Below are positions 1 to 7,203 of a stretch of DNA of 15,303 nucleotides, one piece after another. Source of the DNA: Erysipelotrichaceae bacterium (GTDB lineage: Bacteria; Bacillota_I; Bacilli_A; Erysipelotrichales; Erysipelotrichaceae). The position numbers and the translations under genes are program-made. Each line of letters starts with the position of its first letter. Position 1 is the stretch's first letter. The stretch spans positions 1 to 15,303 of the forward strand of contig JAFOMB010000237.1 in the NCBI GenBank assembly GCA_017419065.1. Direction: 5' to 3'. Under the pieces are notes generated by a model. The model worked only from the letters and a program-made list of their open reading frames with translations. It searched no databases and was not told the DNA's origin.

Positions 1-417
1 CGTTCCATCCAGGTCCATACCGACGGGATGTGCCACATGGATGCGGGAATGACCAGACAGGGATTGGAAGAGATGGGACTTGAAGATGTCGATGTGGCCT
101 TCTTGGAGAACATCGGCAATCTCATCTGCCCGGCGGAATACGATACCGGGGCCAATCTCAAAGTCATGATCCTCTCCGTACCGGAAGGGGATGACAAGCC
201 TCTGAAGTATCCATTGATGTTCAAGGAAAGCGATGCGCTGATCGTCTCCAAGATCGATGCGCTGCTGTACTTCAGCTTTGATATGGATAAACTGAAAGAG
301 AGAGTCCGCTTCCTCAATCCGCATATCTCCATCTTCCCTCTTTCTGCCAAGACCGGTGAGGGAATGAAGGAATGGGAGGAATGGCTCCTGGAAAAAGTGA
401 AGGAGTGGAAAGAATAA
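1..417 (+). CDS. hypB: HypB, hydrogenase nickel incorporation GTPase (3' part only)
   Basis: The reading frame is open from base 1, so the gene starts upstream and only its last 138 codons are here. HypB is the cytoplasmic GTPase that, with HypA, inserts nickel into the large subunit of [NiFe] hydrogenases. The conserved Cys-His pair of the HypB metal site is seen at bases 31-36 within DGMCHMDAG. The family hallmark ENIGNLICPAEYD follows, then SKID in the place of the guanine-specificity NKxD motif, and a late PLSAKTGEG segment typical of the last G motif. The P-loop and any N-terminal His-rich or CxxCGC region lie outside the window. The stop is two bases from the hypA start, so the genes form one operon in the order hypB-hypA. 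Family assignment is firm; the hydrogenase itself is not in view. Confidence 0.95.
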   Translation, partial: RSIQVHTDGMCHMDAGMTRQGLEEMGLEDVDVAFLENIGNLICPAEYDTGANLKVMILSVPEGDDKPLKYPLMFKESDALIVSKIDALLYFSFDMDKLKERVRFLNPHISIFPLSAKTGEGMKEWEEWLLEKVKEWKE

Positions 418-418
418 T

Positions 419-769
419 ATGCATGAACTGGGGATCGTCACACATGTGGCGAAGACACTGGATGAACTCTCCAGGGAAAACCATCTGAAGAGGATCGGTT
501 CCGTGACTCTGCAGGTAGGAGAAGTCTCCGGGATCATCACGGATTACTTCGTAGACTGCTGGAACTACTTCAAGGTGAGATATCCGGTCCTGAAGGATGC
601 GGAGATGAAGCTGGAGACCACCAAGGCTGTCACCTTCTGCGAGGACTGCAAGCAGGAATACGAGACGGTGAAATACGGCAGGACCTGCCCGTATTGTCAG
701 AGTGAACACACCTACCTGGTCACAGGAAATGAATGTGTGATCAAGGAGATCGAAGCCGAAGAAGAATAA
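419..769 (+). CDS. hypA: HypA, hydrogenase nickel metallochaperone
   Basis: This 116-residue protein has the usual HypA length and fold signature. It begins MHEL, placing the nickel-binding His2 and Glu3 where the family needs them, so the start at 419 is secure. The structural zinc site is visible as two CxxC pairs, C74/C77 (CEDC) and C90/C93 (CPYC). HypA hands nickel to the hydrogenase precursor together with HypB. An AAGGAG ribosome binding site lies at 400-405, inside the end of hypB, 13 bases before the ATG, and only one base separates the hypB stop from the hypA start, so the two are co-transcribed and probably translationally coupled. Transcription ends at the hairpin that begins in its stop codon. 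Some HypA relatives (HybF) serve other hydrogenases; the sequence does not distinguish the partner enzyme. Confidence 0.96.
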   Translation: MHELGIVTHVAKTLDELSRENHLKRIGSVTLQVGEVSGIITDYFVDCWNYFKVRYPVLKDAEMKLETTKAVTFCEDCKQEYETVKYGRTCPYCQSEHTYLVTGNECVIKEIEAEEE

Positions 770-795
770 AACAGGATCTAGGATCCTGTTTTTGT
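768..795. terminator. Bidirectional intrinsic terminator between hypA and nagA
   Basis: A perfect 11-bp stem (768-778 with 782-792) closes a three-base loop at 779-781. It is flanked by T-runs on both strands, TTTTTG on plus and GTTTTATT on minus. It serves the convergent hypBA and nagA transcripts. It starts inside the hypA TAA (767-769), and the nagA stop codon (minus strand, 778-780) sits at the top of the stem and in the loop. Confidence 0.9.
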
Positions 796-1926
796 ATAGG
801 AAGTTTTTCCTTTGACGATAGTTCTGAGGACCCTGAAGTCCTTATCCAGGATGGTGATGTCCGCATCATAGCCCTCTTTGAGGATACCGATATGATCATT
901 CAGCCCCAGCAGCCTTGCGGGATTGACGGAAGCGGCACGTACCGCTTTTTCTATAGGCACCCCGGCTTTGTTTACGAGAACAGCGATCCCTTCATTGATC
1001 TTCAGGATACTGCCGGCCAGGGTCTTCTTTTCATCGGTGAGATGGGCCGCTCCGTTTTCAATGAGGATCTTCTGACCACCGAAGAGGATGTCTTTTTCAT
1101 CGATCCCTTTGATAGAGAGGGAATCGCTGATGAGGATGGCGTGATCAGAGTCCTTGCAGGAGAAGAAGAAGGAGAGGACAGACGGATCGACATGATGGCC
1201 ATCCCCGATGATCTCACTGTAGAAGTCTTTATGATCCAGGGCGAAGTTGACGATACCCGGATCCCGGTGATGGAAAGCAGACTGGGCATTGAAGGTATGA
1301 GTGATGGAAAGAGCACCGTCTTCTCTGGCGCGGAGGCATTCCTCATAGGAAGCCGCACTGTGTCCGATCGAAGGGATGATGCCGTATTTACGCAGTTCTT
1401 TTAAGAGGAGGTGACCTTCATCCTTCTCCGGAGCTACTGTCATCAAAGAGAGAAGACCGTCAGCTTCTTTCGCGAATTCTTCCAGTAATGGAATAGACGG
1501 CGGGATGATGGCGTCTTTTGGCTGTGCTCCGGCTTTCGTGATATTCAGGAAAGGGCCTTCCATGTGGATCCCGACGATGCGGGCGCCGTCCTTCTGTACC
1601 TTATGGGCTTCTCTTACATTCTTCAGAGAAGAAAGGAGGATGTCCTTATGATCGGTGACCGTCGTCGGTAAGAAGGAGGTAACGCCTTCTTCCGGCAGTC
1701 TTTCAGCCCAGGAAAGCAGTTCTTCTATCGGGGAGGTATTGGTATCGACACCGTATCCTCCGTGTGTATGGATATCCAGGAAACCCGGCAGGATATAGGC
1801 ATCGCCATAGTCTTCTTCATAAGAAGAGGAAGCAGGGAAAACCCCGGTGATCTTACCGTTTTCCAGTTCCAGAACAGCTTCTTCAAAGCCGTTTTCCAGA
1901 TAGACTGCGGTACTTTTTATCCTCAT
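778..1926 (-). CDS. nagA: N-acetylglucosamine-6-phosphate deacetylase
   Basis: NagA removes acetate from GlcNAc-6-phosphate to give glucosamine-6-phosphate in the cytoplasm, feeding amino-sugar catabolism and cell-wall recycling. The 382-residue product is an amidohydrolase-fold enzyme of normal length. Visible residues, numbered from the chosen start: H53/H55 in DIHTHGG, E123 in HMEGPF, H189 in IGHSAA, H210 in THTFNA, DGHH at 242-245 and the catalytic Asp D268 in LISDS. A GTG at 1935 could extend the frame by three codons, but it lies inside the GGGAGG ribosome binding site (1935-1940), whereas the ATG at 1926 is spaced 8 bases from it, so the ATG is chosen. A TATAAT (minus strand, 1955-1960) lies upstream. 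Its pathway partner nagB is in this window but 11 kb away on the other strand, so they are regulated as separate units. Confidence 0.96.
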   Translation of the reverse strand: MRIKSTAVYLENGFEEAVLELENGKITGVFPASSSYEEDYGDAYILPGFLDIHTHGGYGVDTNTSPIEELLSWAERLPEEGVTSFLPTTVTDHKDILLSSLKNVREAHKVQKDGARIVGIHMEGPFLNITKAGAQPKDAIIPPSIPLLEEFAKEADGLLSLMTVAPEKDEGHLLLKELRKYGIIPSIGHSAASYEECLRAREDGALSITHTFNAQSAFHHRDPGIVNFALDHKDFYSEIIGDGHHVDPSVLSFFFSCKDSDHAILISDSLSIKGIDEKDILFGGQKILIENGAAHLTDEKKTLAGSILKINEGIAVLVNKAGVPIEKAVRAASVNPARLLGLNDHIGILKEGYDADITILDKDFRVLRTIVKGKTSYTKTGS

Positions 1927-1934
1927 AAGGTACA

Positions 1935-1940
1935 CCTCCC
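1935..1940 (-). promoter_or_regulatory. nagA ribosome binding site that decides the start
   Basis: GGGAGG on the minus strand sits 8 bases before the ATG at 1926. Its last two G residues run into the alternative upstream GTG codon, which rules that GTG out as the initiation site. Confidence 0.85.
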
Positions 1941-1954
1941 GGTACTATACTCTC

Positions 1955-1983
1955 ATTATAAAAGATTTGTCCGCCTTCAGAAA
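1955..1983 (-). promoter_or_regulatory. Probable nagA promoter
   Basis: A consensus TATAAT at 1955-1960 (minus strand) is preceded, 17 bp away, by TTTCTG at 1978-1983, a poor -35. The start of transcription would fall near 1948, leaving a leader of about 20 bases that contains the GGGAGG site. No NagR-type palindrome or clear CcpA site is seen. Confidence 0.55.
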
Positions 1984-1995
1984 AAGGGATATAAT
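1967..1995 (+). promoter_or_regulatory. Plus-strand promoter with no gene behind it
   Basis: TTGTCC (1967-1972), a 17-bp spacer and a perfect TATAAT (1990-1995) form a good sigma-A-type promoter. It points away from nagA into a gap whose only downstream feature is a terminator at 2057-2084. It overlaps the back-to-back nagA promoter. It is the basis for the small RNA call that follows. Confidence 0.55.
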
Positions 1996-2001
1996 GATGT
2001 G

Positions 2002-2084
2002 ACAGTGAAAAAAGCTCTCTGCTGGGATATGCTTATGCATATGCTCTGTCTAAAGGAAAAGGCCGGTTACCCGGCCTTTTCTTG
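2002..2084 (+). ncRNA. Candidate small RNA of about 80 nt
   Basis: The predicted transcript runs from just downstream of the TATAAT at 1990-1995 to a strong terminator. The visible structure is GACAG (2001-2005) pairing with CTGTC (2046-2050), enclosing an ATATGC/GCATAT hairpin (2027-2032 with 2037-2042, loop TTAT). A purine-rich linker TAAAGGAAAA and the terminator stem follow. I do not recognise it as a known riboswitch, 6S or SRP RNA. Both flanking genes are on the minus strand, so it is not the leader of either. The exact 5' end is uncertain by a few bases, and the prediction rests only on the promoter-terminator pair and the folding. Confidence 0.35.
2057..2084. terminator. Strong bidirectional terminator after the oxidoreductase gene
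   Basis: A 10-bp perfect stem, AAAAGGCCGG (2057-2066) with CCGGCCTTTT (2071-2080), closes a TTAC loop. The plus side runs into TTTTCTTGT and the minus side into TTTTCC. It ends the minus-strand oxidoreductase mRNA, whose stop codon is 11 bases away, and would also end the plus-strand small RNA. Confidence 0.9.
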
Positions 2085-2090
2085 TGTCTC

Positions 2091-4877
2091 TTATTTGTTT
2101 TTGTTCAAGAGGATCTTGATGCCTCTCTTGGCGATGTTCGGCAGGATCGCTTTGAGTTTTCCGTTTTCAGCCGTATACATATCAGAAGCGTGCGGATGGT
2201 CTCTGGTGAGATGGATCGCATCGAATTCACATCTCGTCGTGCAGAGGCCGCATCCGATACATCTGTTCGTATCGACATAGGAAGCGCCGCAGTGGAGACA
2301 TCTGTTCGCTTCGGCTCTGACCTGTTCCTCGGTGAGAGGGAGTCTCAGATCCTGATAAGTCTTTGCGGCTTCGCCCGGCTTCATGCCCGGTACCTGACGC
2401 TTGGCGTTGTCATAGGATTCGACCAGGATGTCATCTCTGTCGAGTTCCTTGAACTGACGGAGGTCTCTTCCGATCGTGAGGGACTGACCATAGTGGACGA
2501 AACGGTTGATGGAGACATAGCCTTCTCTGCCTTCCGCGATCGCATCGATGGCGAAGCGGGCACCCTTGGCGATATCGCCGCCGACGAAGATATCGGCTTC
2601 TCCGGTCTGTAAAGTAACAGGATCGCAGACAGCGGTGCCGTTGCCCTTGAGTTCGACCTTGGAACCGGCTAAGAGATCGCCCCAGACAGCCGCCTGACCA
2701 ATCGATAAGAGGACGTGTTCACATGGAACAGTCTTCGTTTCATTTTCGTCATAGACAGGAGAGAAACGTCCGTCCTTGTCATAGACCTGTGTGCACTGCT
2801 TCATGACGATGCCGCAGATCTTTCCGTCTTCGACGAGGACTTCTTTCGGACCCCAGCAGTTCTTGATGATGACGCCTTCTTCTTTCGCTTCAGCGATCTC
2901 ATCTCTGGCAGCCGGCATCTCATCCGGTCCTTCGAGACAGTACATCTCGACTTCCGTTGCCCCGGCACGTAAAGCTGTTCTGGCGACATCGATCGCGACA
3001 TTGCCGCCGCCGATGACGACCGTCTTGCCGGAGAGCAGATGTTCATTGCCGTAGTTGACCTGCCGTAAGAAGTCAACACCGGAGAGGGCGAATTCCTCAT
3101 TCGGGATATTGGCCTTTCTTCCTGCCTGTAAACCGATGGCGACGAAGAATGCCTTGTAGCCTTCTTTTCTCAGCTCATCGAGGGTGACGTCCTTACCGAC
3201 TTCCACGCCGCATCTGATCTCAGCACCCATCTGTCTGATGACGTCGATCTCAGCTTCGATGACCTTCTTTTCCAGACGGAAGTTCGGGATGCCATACGTC
3301 AGCATGCCGCCCGGCTTCTCTTCTTTTTCGAAGACTGTGACCGGATAGCCCTGTTTTCTTAAATAGTAGGCAGCTGTCAGACCTGCCGGACCGGCACCGA
3401 TGACAGCGATCTTATAGTCATCCCACTGTTCGCCTACGTCGTTGTAGCAGTTCGGGATATATCTCTTGTCCGCATCTAACTCTTGGGCGGCGATGAACTT
3501 CTTGATCTCATCGATGGCGACCGGTTCGTCGATCGTGCCTCTGGTACATCTGTCTTCGCATCGGCGGTTGCAGATGGCACCGCAGACAGCCGGGAACGGA
3601 TTGTCCTGCTTGATGAGCTTGAGGGCATCCATATATCTTCCTTCGGAGGCCATATTGATGTAGCCCTGGACAGCCAGATGAGCCGGGCAGGCCGTCTTAC
3701 ACGGAGCTGTACCGGTCTCATAGACATTGATCTTCGCGTCTTCACGGAAGTTCTTGTTCCACTTGTCCGGTCCCCATTTCTTCGTATCCGGAAGATCGGT
3801 CATCGGATAGGTGAATTCCTGTCCGTTCTTATGGCAGAGCTTCTGACCTAACTTGGCAGCGCCTACCGGACAGACCTCGACACACTTGCCGCAGGCCACA
3901 CACTTCTCTTTATCGACATGGGCTCTGTAGGCAGAGGCCGACATGTTCGGAGTATTGAATAACTGAGATGTTCTGATGGCGTTACAGGTACCCGGCGAGC
4001 AGTTGCAGATACCGACGATCTTGTCTTCGCCGTCCAGATTGGTGATCTGATGGACGAAGCCCTTTTCCTCAGCTCTCTGCAGGATCTCCATGACTTCATC
4101 ATAGGTGCAGTATCTGGCGTCCTTATGGGATTCGACGAGGTATTCCGCCATATCCCCGACAGCCAGACACATCATGCCTTCGATGTCACCGACACCTTCG
4201 CCTCTCATTGCCTGCTGTCTTCTGCAGGAACACACATCGACACAGAACTTGTCATATTTGGATAACCAGTGGGACAGGTGTTCCACACTGACGGATCTCG
4301 ATTCCGCTTCGATGGCTTTTTCGACCGGGATGACATGCATACCCAGACCGCCGCCGCCTTCCGGAACGAATCTCGCGACCTTTCCTACCGGTACGGAAGA
4401 TTCATAGTTGAAGAAGGTAGCTACTTCCGGATGTTCCTTCAGCAGTGCTGAATTCATCATCATATATTCGCCGGAACCGACGACCCACTTCGGAATGAAG
4501 TACTGTCTCTGCTTGTCTTCTCTTTCTCTGTCGAATTCCATGAGACCGATCTGGCAGATGTGCTCTACGATCTTCAGTGCTTCTTCTTCGCTCATCTGGT
4601 TTCTCTGAGCGATCTCGGAGATCGTGACCTTATCGACTCTCTTCTTCTTGAATGTCAGCATCAGCTTGACTTCTTCCTTGGTGAGCAGTCTGTCCAGGAT
4701 CCAGAAGTCCGGCATCCAGGTCTCAATGTCCTTGACACTGTGGACCTGGATATCATCCGTGATCATCGCAGCCAGCTGCTTGACCAGCGCTTCCTTTTCC
4801 GGATCGGTACAGACATAATCCTCATTGAAAAAGTCCTTTTCATTAAACATGTAATTTCTTAATTTTTCAGAGATCAT
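2091..4877 (-). CDS. GltD-like FAD/NAD(P)H oxidoreductase fused to iron-sulfur domains
   Basis: The 928-residue protein has several parts. Residues 63-115 look like a small winged-helix-type segment. Residues 212-298 hold a Cys-rich region (C212, C216, C218, C237, C257, C291, C293, C298). A ferredoxin motif CxxCxxCxxxCP spans 326-336. Residues 393-444 match the N-terminal iron-sulfur domain of the glutamate synthase small subunit (C393, C397, C432, C436, C440, C444). The FAD site GAGPAGL is at 494-500, the NAD(P)H site GGGNVAIDVAR at 623-633 and the second flavin motif GGDIAKG at 766-772. C860/C863 and a final CxxCxxCxxxC (873-883) follow. No GltB large subunit is adjacent, so glutamate synthesis is not implied; it probably passes electrons between NAD(P)H and an unknown iron-sulfur partner. 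TAAGGAGA precedes the ATG by 10 bases. It is a single-gene unit with its own terminator. Architecture is clear, substrate unknown. Confidence 0.85.
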   Translation of the reverse strand: MISEKLRNYMFNEKDFFNEDYVCTDPEKEALVKQLAAMITDDIQVHSVKDIETWMPDFWILDRLLTKEEVKLMLTFKKKRVDKVTISEIAQRNQMSEEEALKIVEHICQIGLMEFDREREDKQRQYFIPKWVVGSGEYMMMNSALLKEHPEVATFFNYESSVPVGKVARFVPEGGGGLGMHVIPVEKAIEAESRSVSVEHLSHWLSKYDKFCVDVCSCRRQQAMRGEGVGDIEGMMCLAVGDMAEYLVESHKDARYCTYDEVMEILQRAEEKGFVHQITNLDGEDKIVGICNCSPGTCNAIRTSQLFNTPNMSASAYRAHVDKEKCVACGKCVEVCPVGAAKLGQKLCHKNGQEFTYPMTDLPDTKKWGPDKWNKNFREDAKINVYETGTAPCKTACPAHLAVQGYINMASEGRYMDALKLIKQDNPFPAVCGAICNRRCEDRCTRGTIDEPVAIDEIKKFIAAQELDADKRYIPNCYNDVGEQWDDYKIAVIGAGPAGLTAAYYLRKQGYPVTVFEKEEKPGGMLTYGIPNFRLEKKVIEAEIDVIRQMGAEIRCGVEVGKDVTLDELRKEGYKAFFVAIGLQAGRKANIPNEEFALSGVDFLRQVNYGNEHLLSGKTVVIGGGNVAIDVARTALRAGATEVEMYCLEGPDEMPAARDEIAEAKEEGVIIKNCWGPKEVLVEDGKICGIVMKQCTQVYDKDGRFSPVYDENETKTVPCEHVLLSIGQAAVWGDLLAGSKVELKGNGTAVCDPVTLQTGEADIFVGGDIAKGARFAIDAIAEGREGYVSINRFVHYGQSLTIGRDLRQFKELDRDDILVESYDNAKRQVPGMKPGEAAKTYQDLRLPLTEEQVRAEANRCLHCGASYVDTNRCIGCGLCTTRCEFDAIHLTRDHPHASDMYTAENGKLKAILPNIAKRGIKILLNKNK

Positions 4878-5033
4878 ATGATTGCTTTCTCCTTATCCTA
4901 GCGTCTATATTTTACTATAAAGACTTTAGGGAAATGAAGGGCTTTCCTTTCTTTCCGGCTATGAAAAGACAGTAACGGAGAATAGAGGGGTCCCGAGGGA
5001 AGATCACGGGCCATATTTCATTCTGCAGGCATG
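4878..5033. other. Intergenic stretch upstream of the oxidoreductase gene
   Basis: It holds the TAAGGAGA ribosome binding site of the oxidoreductase gene (minus strand, 4888-4895) and an AT-rich segment (4907-4920) with weak -10 matches (TATAGT, TAAAAT) but no convincing -35. A bulged inverted repeat, GGTCCCG near 4989-4995 with CGGGCC near 5007-5012, is the only other structure. I see no gene. Confidence 0.4.
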
Positions 5034-5063
5034 AAAAAAGACCTTTCTCTCTAAAGGTCTTTT
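5034..5063 (-). terminator. Terminator of the tRNA-Leu transcript
   Basis: An 11-bp stem (5036-5046 with 5053-5063, core AAAGACCTTT) and a six-base loop are followed on the minus strand by TTTTTT. It lies 9 bases past the tRNA 3' CCA, so the tRNA is transcribed alone. Confidence 0.9.
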
Positions 5064-5072
5064 ACTTTGCGA

Positions 5073-5157
5073 TGGTGCATCTGACAGGAATCGAACCTGC
5101 ACGGGTCTCCCCACATGAACCTGAATCATGCGCGTCTACCAATTCCGCCACAGATGC
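5073..5157 (-). tRNA. tRNA-Leu (anticodon CAG)
   Basis: On the minus strand a 7-bp acceptor stem GCATCTG/CAGATGC (5151-5157 with 5077-5083) is followed by discriminator A and an encoded CCA (5073-5075). The anticodon arm CATGA/TCATG encloses TTCAGGT, giving anticodon CAG at 5121-5123. The D-arm begins TGGCGGAATTGGTAGACGC, and the T-arm carries GGTTCGATTCC. A long variable arm (GGGGAGACCC) makes it class II, as expected for leucine. It reads CUG, a common leucine codon in the neighbouring genes. The predicted transcription start leaves only a few bases of 5' leader for RNase P to remove. Confidence 0.97.
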
Positions 5158-5166
5158 GTGCAATAC

Positions 5167-5198
5167 TATTTTACACTAAATTTTTTTTGTGTAAAATA
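5167..5198. promoter_or_regulatory. Symmetric divergent promoter for tRNA-Leu and typA
   Basis: A perfect inverted repeat with 10-bp arms, TATTTTACAC (5167-5176) and GTGTAAAATA (5189-5198), flanks a 12-base AT-rich centre. Because of the symmetry each strand reads TTTACA, a 16-bp spacer, then TAAAAT: plus -35 at 5170-5175 and -10 at 5192-5197, minus -35 at 5190-5195 and -10 at 5168-5173. Only 48 bp separate the two genes, so both must be driven from here. Confidence 0.7.
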
Positions 5199-5205
5199 AA
5201 AAAGT

Positions 5206-7044
5206 ATGAATTATCAGAAAATTATTAACGTAGCCGTAATCGCGCACGTAGATGCCGGAAAGTCGACCCTGGTCGACGCTTTTCTGGCGCAGTCTCATGT
5301 CTTCGGGGAACATGAAGAAATCGTTGAGCAGGTCATGGATTCCAATGACCTCGAAAGAGAAAGGGGAATCACCATCTACTCGAAGAACTGCAGTATCAAC
5401 TATCTGGACTATAAGATCAACATCGTTGATACTCCGGGGCATGCGGATTTCTCCAGTGAAGTCGAACGCATCATCAAGACGGTCGATACTGTCATTCTCT
5501 TAGTCGATTCCAGTGAAGGACCGATGCCGCAGACGCGTTTCGTCCTCAAGAAGTCTCTGGAGGCCAACCTCCGTCCTATCCTACTCATCAATAAGATCGA
5601 TAAAAAGGACCAGAGGGCCAATGAAGTCATCGATGAAGTCTATGATCTCTTCCTTGATCTGAAGGCCAACGATGATCAGCTCGATTTCCCGATCCTCTAC
5701 GGTATCGCGAGACAGGGTATTGTCAGATACAATCCGGGCGATTCCAACAACGATATCAATCCGTTATTCGAAACGATCGTCAGACACTGTGATCCGTATC
5801 CGGATCTCATGGATCAGCCGTTGAAGATGCAGGTGAGTGCGCTGGCCTATGACGACTATATCGGCCGTATCGGTATCGGCAGAGTCTACAGCGGTGTCAT
5901 CAGACAGAACGTCCAGGTCGGTGTCTCCAATATGAATGGCAAGAAGGTCAACCAGAAGATCGCCAACCTCTATAACTATCAGGGTCTCAAGCGTACAGCA
6001 GTGAATGAAGCCCAGTGCGGCGATATCGTCCTCGTCTCCGGTATCAGCGATATCGAGATCGGCGATACGATCTGCGAAGCAGGGGTCTTTGATCCGATGC
6101 CTTCCATCGTCATCGAAGAACCGACATTGTCCATGAACTTCATGGTCAACTCCTCCCCGTTCCAGGGAAGAAGCGGAAAATATGTCACCAGCCGCAACAT
6201 CAAGGAAAGACTGCAGAAGGAACTGGAAGTCAATGTCGGTCTGAAGGTAGAAGATACGGATACGACGGATAAGTTCAAGGTCTCCGGAAGAGGAGAACTC
6301 CATCTCTCCATTCTTCTTGAAAACATGAGAAGAGAAGGCTATGAAGTAGCTGTCTCCAGACCGGAAGTCATCATGAAGAAGATCGACGGTGTCTTATGCG
6401 AACCTGTCGAAGAAGTCATCTGTTCGGTACCGACAGAATACAGCGGTACGGTCATCAATAAGCTCAACCTGAGAGAAGGCCAGATGGTCGATATCGAAGA
6501 TGAAGGCTCCTATGAGAAGATCATCTATCATGTCCCGACCAGAGGCTTATTAGGCTACCGCAGCGAATTCATCAACGACACCAAGGGTGAAGGCGTCATG
6601 GTCAGAAAGTTCATCGAATACCAGCCGTTCGCGGGCGAGATCCCGGAAAGACTCAACGGTGCTCTGATCTCCATGGCTACCGGCAAGACGATGACCTACG
6701 CCTTATGGAACCTTCAGGAAAGAGGTCCGCTCTTTGTGGGACCGGCTACGGATGTCTATGAAGGCATGATCGTCGGCATGTCCAACAAGAACCAGGATAT
6801 CGAAGTCAACCCGACCATCAACAAGAAGATGACAGCTGTCCGTTCTACCGGCAATGATGAAGCGATGAAGCTCGTTCCGCACAAGGTCTTCTCCCTCGAA
6901 GAAGCCCTGGAGTTCATCAACGAAGACGAACTGGTCGAGATCACGCCGGATGATATCCGCCTGAGAAAGAAATACCTGACCAACCTCGATCGAAGAAGAC
7001 ACATGAGAGAGGTCAACAAGGCGGCCGGAGAAAACAATAAATAA
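5206..7044 (+). CDS. typA: TypA/BipA ribosome-associated GTPase, divergent form
   Basis: TypA/BipA is a translation-factor GTPase that binds the ribosome and helps subunit assembly and stress adaptation. The 612-residue product has normal length and domain order. G1 AHVDAGKS is at 13-20, RGITI around 53-57, DTPGH at 75-79 and NKID at 129-132. EF-G-like domains follow, with GRSGKYVTSR, SGRGELHLSIL and the BipA-specific RGLLGYRSEF. The family C-terminal domain contains LWNLQERGPLFVG and ends near DDIRLRKKYL. Two motifs differ from the usual form: HVDHGKT is HVDAGKS, and the G5 YASA is YGIA. The first codons MNYQKIINVAVIAHVD align with known N-termini, so the start is right, yet no Shine-Dalgarno precedes it and the -10 ends 8 bases before the ATG. 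It is monocistronic, with its own terminator. Confidence 0.95.
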   Translation: MNYQKIINVAVIAHVDAGKSTLVDAFLAQSHVFGEHEEIVEQVMDSNDLERERGITIYSKNCSINYLDYKINIVDTPGHADFSSEVERIIKTVDTVILLVDSSEGPMPQTRFVLKKSLEANLRPILLINKIDKKDQRANEVIDEVYDLFLDLKANDDQLDFPILYGIARQGIVRYNPGDSNNDINPLFETIVRHCDPYPDLMDQPLKMQVSALAYDDYIGRIGIGRVYSGVIRQNVQVGVSNMNGKKVNQKIANLYNYQGLKRTAVNEAQCGDIVLVSGISDIEIGDTICEAGVFDPMPSIVIEEPTLSMNFMVNSSPFQGRSGKYVTSRNIKERLQKELEVNVGLKVEDTDTTDKFKVSGRGELHLSILLENMRREGYEVAVSRPEVIMKKIDGVLCEPVEEVICSVPTEYSGTVINKLNLREGQMVDIEDEGSYEKIIYHVPTRGLLGYRSEFINDTKGEGVMVRKFIEYQPFAGEIPERLNGALISMATGKTMTYALWNLQERGPLFVGPATDVYEGMIVGMSNKNQDIEVNPTINKKMTAVRSTGNDEAMKLVPHKVFSLEEALEFINEDELVEITPDDIRLRKKYLTNLDRRRHMREVNKAAGENNK

Positions 7045-7069
7045 AAAAAGAAGGGCAACCTTCTTTTTT
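7044..7069 (+). terminator. typA terminator
   Basis: An 11-bp A/T-rich stem (7044-7054 with 7059-7069) ends in GG/CC under a GCAA tetraloop. The T-run 7064-7069 forms the descending arm. It begins at the last base of the typA stop codon. Confidence 0.85.
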
Positions 7070-7203
7070 ACTGAACGTGCAAATTGATATAACGGTGATG
7101 AGAATAATATGAGAAGAAGTTGAGACAGGAACAGAAGAAAAAGGTGATACTGTTTCTGTAGAAAGGAAAGAAAGCGTTTTGTCAGAGGATCGATAATCCT
7201 GAA

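Noticed and set aside
733..1404. 223-codon plus-strand open frame opposite nagA
   Set aside because: It lies antisense to the well-supported nagA, crosses the shared terminator, has no ribosome binding site and no family resemblance; it is a shadow of nagA codon use.
1933..1935. GTG at 1935 as nagA start
   Set aside because: It overlaps the ribosome binding site that serves the ATG at 1926.
2082..2612. 176-codon plus-strand open frame opposite the oxidoreductase gene
   Set aside because: It has no start signal, and its composition is typical of an antisense shadow. The oxidoreductase frame contains the iron-sulfur motifs over the same bases.
4989..5012. Inverted repeat GGTCCCG / CGGGCC upstream of the oxidoreductase gene
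   Set aside because: The stem is short and needs a bulge, has no T-run, and matches no riboswitch or T-box features I can see.
7120..7160. ACAGAA / TTCTGT inverted repeat between typA and the antitoxin
   Set aside because: Only six pairs around a long loop in A/G-rich sequence; likely chance.
7167..7184. CcpA (cre)-like sequence AAAGCGTTTT upstream of the toxin-antitoxin genes
   Set aside because: It misses both the 5' TG and the 3' C of the cre consensus, and no catabolic gene is adjacent.
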